Assembly (NCBI GenBank): GCA_016721465.1
Contig: JADKIA010000028.1
Span: forward strand, 62,001-126,000
Direction of reading: 5' to 3'
Length of the DNA: 64,000 nt
Origin: Ideonella sp.
GTDB taxonomy: Bacteria > Pseudomonadota > Gammaproteobacteria > Burkholderiales > Burkholderiaceae_C
The notes beneath the pieces were generated by a model. That model saw nothing but the letters and a program-made list of their open reading frames with translations, did no database searches and was not told the DNA's origin. Position 1 is the first letter of the stretch; each line of letters begins with the position of its first letter. Made by a program: the position numbers and the translations under genes. This document shows positions 60,348-64,000 of this stretch, piece after piece.

Positions 60348-61505
60348 GGCAACGCTGAACACGCCCCTTGCAAGGTGAGTCAGCGGCCATGATTTCGGGA
60401 TGCGGGAAGTCATGATTGGGCGATCGGTTTCAGGCCCACCGGGCCTTGCGAACAGGTCTTTCGACCCTGTTTTCGTCCTCATGGACGCACCCGTGCGCAT
60501 CAGCCGCGTTCGCGACCCAGAAGAGTGTTGGCCAGCGCCAGCGCCGTGAACGCGCTGGGAGTGGCGTTCTTGGCCAAGCCCGGTAGCGTGTCTTGCTGAA
60601 GCCCCACAGCCGCTTGACCACACCGAAGACATGTTCAACCCGCGCTCGAATCTTGGACTTCTCCTGGTTTCTCGCCCACTGGCTTCGTCGACCTCGCCGC
60701 CGCGCCTGCGCACGCGCTCGTTGGTCAGGTCCTTCGCCTGTGGGCGCCTTGCTTTGAATCAGCTCGCGCTGGCCCGAATACGCGCTGTCGCCGTACGCTG
60801 CTCGTCGCCGTGCAGCAGGTCCGGCAGGGGATGCTTGTCGTGCACGTTGGCCCGCCGTCACCACGGCGCTGTGAGTCAGGCCCGTCTTGCTCTCCGCCAA
60901 TGTGCAGCTTCATCCCGGAAGTACCACTGCTGGCCTTCTTGGTCTGGTGCATCTCGGGGTCGCGCGCCTGGTCCGTGTGCTTCGTCGCGCTGGGCGCCCC
61001 GATGATGGTGGCGTCCACGATCGTGCCCTTGCCCACCTTCACACCTTGGCCTGCAGCACCTCGCCTACCTTGGCGGGCAGCTGCTCGCCAGCTGTGCTCG
61101 CCCAGCAGGCGTCGGAACTTCAGCAGCGTCGTTCCGTCGGGCACCCGCTCGCGACCCAGATCGATGCCCACGAAGCGCCGCAAGCTCGTGCTATCGAGCA
61201 GCGCCTCCTCGCAGGCTTCATCGGCCAGGTTGAACCAGTGCTGCACGAAGTGCATCCGCAGCATCCGCTCCAGCCCGATGGGCGGGCGTCCGCCTTCGCC
61301 CTTGGGGTAATGCGGCTCGATCACTTCGCACAGCTGCGCCCAGGGCACGATCGCCTCCATCGTCTGAAGGAACACGTCGCGTTTGGTCGGCTTGCGGTAT
61401 TGTTCAAATGCGGCTTGCTGATCGGCGGCCATGGCGAGTGTTTGCTGCTTCATACGTAGTTAACGTGTTAGCCATCTATTCGTTGACGGCTTTTTCAGCA
61501 TTGCC
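60348..61505 (-). mobile_element. IS5-family insertion sequence, decayed
   Basis: The copy is about 1,158 bases, the usual size of IS5-group elements. Terminal inverted repeats are GGCAACGCTGAACACGCC on the left and GGCAATGCTGAAAAAGCC (reverse complement) on the right, 15 of 18 identical. A CTG/CTA triplet at the two flanks is compatible with a 3-base target duplication that has one difference. The element lies inside a hypothetical gene of the integrated region. Confidence 0.78.
60430..61453 (-). pseudogene. IS5-family DDE transposase, multiply frameshifted
   Basis: The N-terminal 120 codons are intact (MKQQTLAMAADQQAAFEQYR; RPPIGLERMLRMHFVQHWFN; ERVPDGTTLLKFRRLLGEH). Catalytic residues are recognisable as Asp in GTIVDATIIGAP, Asp in AAYGDSAYSGQ and Glu in RARVEHVFGVVKRLWGF. 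Between them the frame changes at least seven times by one- or two-base gaps or gains, mostly in G or C runs, for example GGGCGAGCAG shortened to GGCGAGCAG and CCC to CC. It cannot encode a working transposase as read. Family assignment is certain; the decay might partly be sequencing error. Confidence 0.85.
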
Positions 61506-61997
61506 CTAAACCTTGGCGATGACTTGCAGCGTGCTGTGGATGCTGGATCGCTGTGGGTGCTGAATGCCCTGGACTTTGGCCGCCACACATTCCCGCATGG
61601 CCAAGCATTGAAGAATGCGGTGGTGGACGTGCAAGACCTGCGGGCGTGGCTTCAGGACACCCGGCGTATGTCGGTGCTGGTGGCGGAGCCGGACGCTGAC
61701 CCGGTTGAGCCCGTTGCACCGCCTGACACCCGCAAGCGATCTGGCGACGACGAATGGGTCACGCTCGCACGGGAGGAGGCTCGCAAAATCATTGCGCGCG
61801 AGGCTGGCGCTGATCGCTTCCCGCCACAGCGGCGCATTGCGGAAGAAATCGCAGCCGACTTCAGGACTCGGAAACCACCGGTTCATGGCACCGATGGAAA
61901 GCCGCTGGCCGGCGAAACGATCAAGCGCCATGCGCTGAAGGGTATTTCGAGCGCCACAAAAAAAGCCCGATCAACGGCGATAGGCCGGAGCAAGTAG
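61506..61997 (+). pseudogene. Element gene of unknown function, 3' part after the IS copy
   Basis: This is the continuation of the gene that starts at 59,454. The restored frame reads NLGDDLQRAVDAGSLWVLNAL, then DFGRHTFPHGQALKNAVV and VQDLRAWLQDTRRM. The last third is charged (EEARKIIAREAGADRFPPQRRIAEEI). It ends KARSTAIGRSK. A free-standing TTG start at 61,524 is possible, giving 157 residues, but the in-frame join makes an interrupted gene more likely. Reconstructed length is about 460 residues. Confidence 0.7.
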
Positions 61998-62011
61998 GGC
62001 AACACGAGCGC

Positions 62012-62028
62012 GGGGCAACGGTTGCCCC
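62012..62028. promoter_or_regulatory. Operator-like palindrome 1
   Basis: GGGGCAA-CGG-TTGCCCC is a perfect 7-base inverted repeat with a 3-base centre. A near-identical palindrome lies 65 bases downstream. It sits between the unknown gene's stop and the HTH/antirepressor/primase operon, a place expected for repressor operators in phage-like elements. Confidence 0.6.
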
Positions 62029-62076
62029 AGGAAACCTAGCATTCATGCGGGTTTGCGGGCTGTTATTCGTTCTTGT

Positions 62077-62093
62077 GGGGCAAGCGTTGCCCC
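62077..62093. promoter_or_regulatory. Operator-like palindrome 2
   Basis: GGGGCAA-GCG-TTGCCCC repeats palindrome 1 with a changed centre. Both are followed by GGAAA after 0-1 bases. Two identical half-site pairs 65 bases (about six helical turns) apart would suit cooperative binding. Confidence 0.6.
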
Positions 62094-62144
62094 GGAAATG
62101 CTGGTGTCTTCAAAACGCCCATTCGGGCAGGAAGGCAAACCAGC

Positions 62145-62387
62145 ATGGCAACCGAGATCCATCACACCCCGGAAGCAAGGGACGGCGCGACAGGCCAGAC
62201 CTTCGCTTCCCTGGACCGTGAAACCCGCACCGCCGTCGATACCGAATGCGCGGCGTATCACCTGAGCCGAAAGCCCCAGACCTTGCGCATCTGGGCCAGC
62301 CGGGAGAACGGCCCACTTCGCCCCCTGCGCGTGCATGGCCGCCTGCTGTGGCCAGTGGCCGAAATTCGGCGCCTGGTGGGAGCGTGA
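62145..62387 (+). CDS. Small HTH DNA-binding protein (AlpA/excisionase-like)
   Basis: An 80-residue protein starts MATEIHHTPEARDG. The second half has the winged-helix excisionase/AlpA layout: ECAAYHLSRKPQTLRIWASRENGP, then LRPLRVHGRLLWPVAEIRRLVG. Such proteins control integrase expression or promote excision. It follows the twin palindromes and lies 4 bases before the antirepressor start. No other domain is present. Whether it is a recombination directionality factor or a transcription factor cannot be decided. Confidence 0.72.
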   Translation: MATEIHHTPEARDGATGQTFASLDRETRTAVDTECAAYHLSRKPQTLRIWASRENGPLRPLRVHGRLLWPVAEIRRLVGA

Positions 62388-62391
62388 GCAT

Positions 62392-63159
62392 ATGCGCGCC
62401 CACCAAAACGACGGCGCCATCGCGCCGAGCCTGGCCACGCATGAACTGGCAGAACGTAGCCTTCATCCTCCATCGGTGGGTGCCACTGTTGCACCGCCTG
62501 CTGGCCTGAGTCCACCGGACGTGAAAGCGCCCCGAGCTGCTGGCGGCGGCACGGGGCGCAGGGAATCGCAATGCAAGAAGGACAGCGCGAATTGTCAACC
62601 AACGGTCAGCGTCAAGCAACTGGAAAAGCTGCTGCCGATCCAGTGCAATCGCATCGGTGCGGAGTCTGGCGCCGTGTTGGTCAGTGCGCTGCACCGCGCA
62701 CTTGGCATCCGCAAGGACTTCACCAATTGGGCAAAGCATCAGTTCAAGCGGGCCATGCTGGTGCAGGGTGCTGACTTTGAGGTTTACGCCCAGAAAGGCG
62801 AGAACCCCAGGAGCGGCCGACCCGGCACTGACTGGCTGATCAGCTTGGATGGCGCAAAGCACATTGCGCTGATGAGCGCTACGCTTCGCGGTGCCCACGT
62901 GCGGAGGTACTTCATCGAAGCCGAACGCGAACTTCGCCGACGCACCGTCGCGGAGTACGCCCAGGCTACTGAGGCACTCGGGCAACTGCTGCGGGCACGC
63001 CAGCAACTTGAAGCTGATGGAAGTCGCGCGGGACGCGTACTAGGCTCGCTGCGCAAGAAGCGCGAGGGCAACGACCACGCAAAGCAACTGCAGCTTGACC
63101 TGATCGCGGCCATCATGCCCTGCAGCGTGGGCCGGGCAGCGGTGGAGGGCGCGCGATGA
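62392..63159 (+). CDS. AntA/AntB-type antirepressor-like protein
   Basis: This is a 255-residue protein of the phage antirepressor group, which relieves prophage repression. After a Pro/Ala-rich N-terminal 60 residues comes the AntA domain: LEKLLPIQCNRIGAESGAVLVSA, then HRALGIRKDFTNWAKHQFKRAML, PGTDWLISLDGAKHIALMSATLRGA and VRRYFIEAERELRR. It ends in a coiled-coil-like helix (QATEALGQLLRARQQLEADG). The start is 5 bases after the HTH gene, and its stop overlaps the primase start by ATGA. It is typical of lysis/lysogeny control modules, but no phage structural gene is visible in the window. Confidence 0.82.
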   Translation: MRAHQNDGAIAPSLATHELAERSLHPPSVGATVAPPAGLSPPDVKAPRAAGGGTGRRESQCKKDSANCQPTVSVKQLEKLLPIQCNRIGAESGAVLVSALHRALGIRKDFTNWAKHQFKRAMLVQGADFEVYAQKGENPRSGRPGTDWLISLDGAKHIALMSATLRGAHVRRYFIEAERELRRRTVAEYAQATEALGQLLRARQQLEADGSRAGRVLGSLRKKREGNDHAKQLQLDLIAAIMPCSVGRAAVEGAR

Positions 63160-64000
63160 CCGACACCTTCCACGCCTTCCGCGCGGCGATCCTGCGCGAG
63201 CTGGGCAATGCGCCCCAGGTGATCGAGCCCGGCCCGCTGCGGCGCTTCGCCACCAACGGCAAGCCTCGCGACGATGCTGGGTTCTACCGCCTCTTCGATG
63301 ACCTGCGCGGCGGAATCTTCGGCTGCAATCGCCAGTTCCCGGGGCAGGTGTTCACGTGGTCTGGCTTCGACCGCGACCGCATGACACCGGCCCAGCGTGC
63401 GGCCCTGGCACGACAGATCGAGCAAGCCACCCGCGAGCGCCACGCCGCGCAGCAGCAGCAGTGGGCCGACAACGCCAAGCACATCGCCAAGTTGTGGGAC
63501 CAGTGCCTGCCTGTGGCGGCCGGCGATCCCGTGGCGCTGTACCTGGCCCATCGGCTGAAGTGCGAGGTGCGGCCGCTGCCGGCGTGCCTGCGTCAACACC
63601 CGGCGCTGCCCTATCGCGTTGACGGCGCCATCGTCGGCACTTGGCCCGCGATGGTGGCCCGACTGAGCGCACCCGATGGCCGGATGCTTGCACTGCACCG
63701 AACCTGGCTGACGCACGATGGCCGCAAGGCACCTGTGCCCGGTGCCGTCAAGAAGCTGACGCCCACGGCCGGGCCGCTGGCCGGGGCGTGCATCAGGCTG
63801 GCCGAGCCGGAGGTGGGTCGCATTGGCATCGCAGAGGGCATAGAAACGGCCTTGGCTGCACGCTGCGCGTCCGGCGTGCCCACTGCAGCCTCCTACTCGG
63901 CCGGCGCCTTGGCGGCCTGGCAATGGCCCGCAGGCGTGCGCCGCATCGTTGTGTTCGCTGATGCCGACACTGCCGGCGCCGAGGCCGCAGACAAGCTGCG
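63156..64000 (+). CDS. Toprim-domain primase-like protein (partial, runs off window)
   Basis: The first about 281 residues are visible. The N-terminus (MTDTFHAFRAAILRELGNAP) is followed by a region rich in Arg/Gln (RAALARQIEQATRERHAAQQQQW). The Toprim signatures are IGIAEGIETALAA (catalytic Glu) and RIVVFADADTAGAEAADKL (Asp-x-Asp), near residues 225 and 265. The order matches the primases of P4-like satellites and plasmids, in which a helicase domain follows further downstream. It would start replication of the element. The start codon overlaps the antirepressor stop. Confidence 0.85.
   Translation, partial: MTDTFHAFRAAILRELGNAPQVIEPGPLRRFATNGKPRDDAGFYRLFDDLRGGIFGCNRQFPGQVFTWSGFDRDRMTPAQRAALARQIEQATRERHAAQQQQWADNAKHIAKLWDQCLPVAAGDPVALYLAHRLKCEVRPLPACLRQHPALPYRVDGAIVGTWPAMVARLSAPDGRMLALHRTWLTHDGRKAPVPGAVKKLTPTAGPLAGACIRLAEPEVGRIGIAEGIETALAARCASGVPTAASYSAGALAAWQWPAGVRRIVVFADADTAGAEAADKL

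Noticed and set aside
61519..61997. Independent small gene downstream of the insertion sequence
   Set aside because: Removing the IS copy joins it in frame to the upstream open frame, so an interrupted single gene explains it better. A TTG start remains a minor possibility.
62000..62100. CRISPR array suggested by repeated palindromes
   Set aside because: There are only two copies, the interval between them carries no third repeat, and no cas gene is nearby.

Overview
The window is high-GC, densely coded DNA typical of the betaproteobacterial order Burkholderiales (Rubrivivax/Leptothrix/Ideonella-type lineages). Pointers are two Bug-type tripartite-tricarboxylate binding proteins, an intracellular PHB depolymerase, a PEP-CTERM protein, a complete LivKHMGF transporter and a family of palindromic GC-rich intergenic repeats. 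This placement is inferred from gene content; no 16S or other marker is present.

Layout. 1-7.4 kb: housekeeping (cobalamin-binding protein BtuF, partial; endonuclease III; RsxB; PHB depolymerase; aromatic aminotransferase; UvrB). 7.4-17.6 kb: a PEP-CTERM protein with an unusual N-terminal zinc ribbon, Kbp, an M20 amidohydrolase, a MetE-like protein, a lipid kinase, a thiolase, an acyl-CoA dehydrogenase and an LTA-synthase-like sulfatase. 17.6-25.2 kb: the homoprotocatechuate (4-hydroxyphenylacetate) meta-cleavage cluster hpaR-G1-G2-E-D-F-H, followed by a class II aldolase and a ketopantoate-reductase-like gene. 25.2-32.4 kb: a flavin monooxygenase, an SDR, two secreted hydrolases (esterase/FN3 and GH39-like) and an SGNH hydrolase. 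32.5-37.1 kb: livFGMHK. 37.3-41.0 kb: a two-subunit molybdenum hydroxylase with a DapA-family gene between its subunits. 41-46.8 kb: LysR regulator, 3-hydroxyanthranilate dioxygenase, a periplasmic helical protein, two Bug proteins and kynureninase. 47.2-57.7 kb: an acyl-CoA catabolic region in which an HMG-CoA-synthase-like/OB-fold fusion, a thiolase, an N-terminally extended acyl-CoA dehydrogenase and a secreted alpha/beta hydrolase overlap as one operon. Facing them are a crotonase and two acyl-CoA dehydrogenases, then a PEP mutase/isocitrate-lyase-family gene and a strong terminator.

From 57.78 kb to the end lies an integrated element. Its left edge is a truncated tRNA-Thr(CGU) 3' half, followed by a frameshifted tyrosine integrase, an unknown gene split by a decayed IS5-family copy, twin operator-like palindromes, and an overlapping HTH / AntA-type antirepressor / Toprim primase operon running out of the window. 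The intact tRNA and the far end of the element are expected beyond 64 kb.

The overall theme is catabolism of aromatic and acyl-CoA compounds with matching uptake systems. The most novel-looking parts are the HMG-CoA-synthase-like fusion, which by eye lacks all three catalytic residues, and a palindromic repeat that seems to have inserted in frame into a coding gene.
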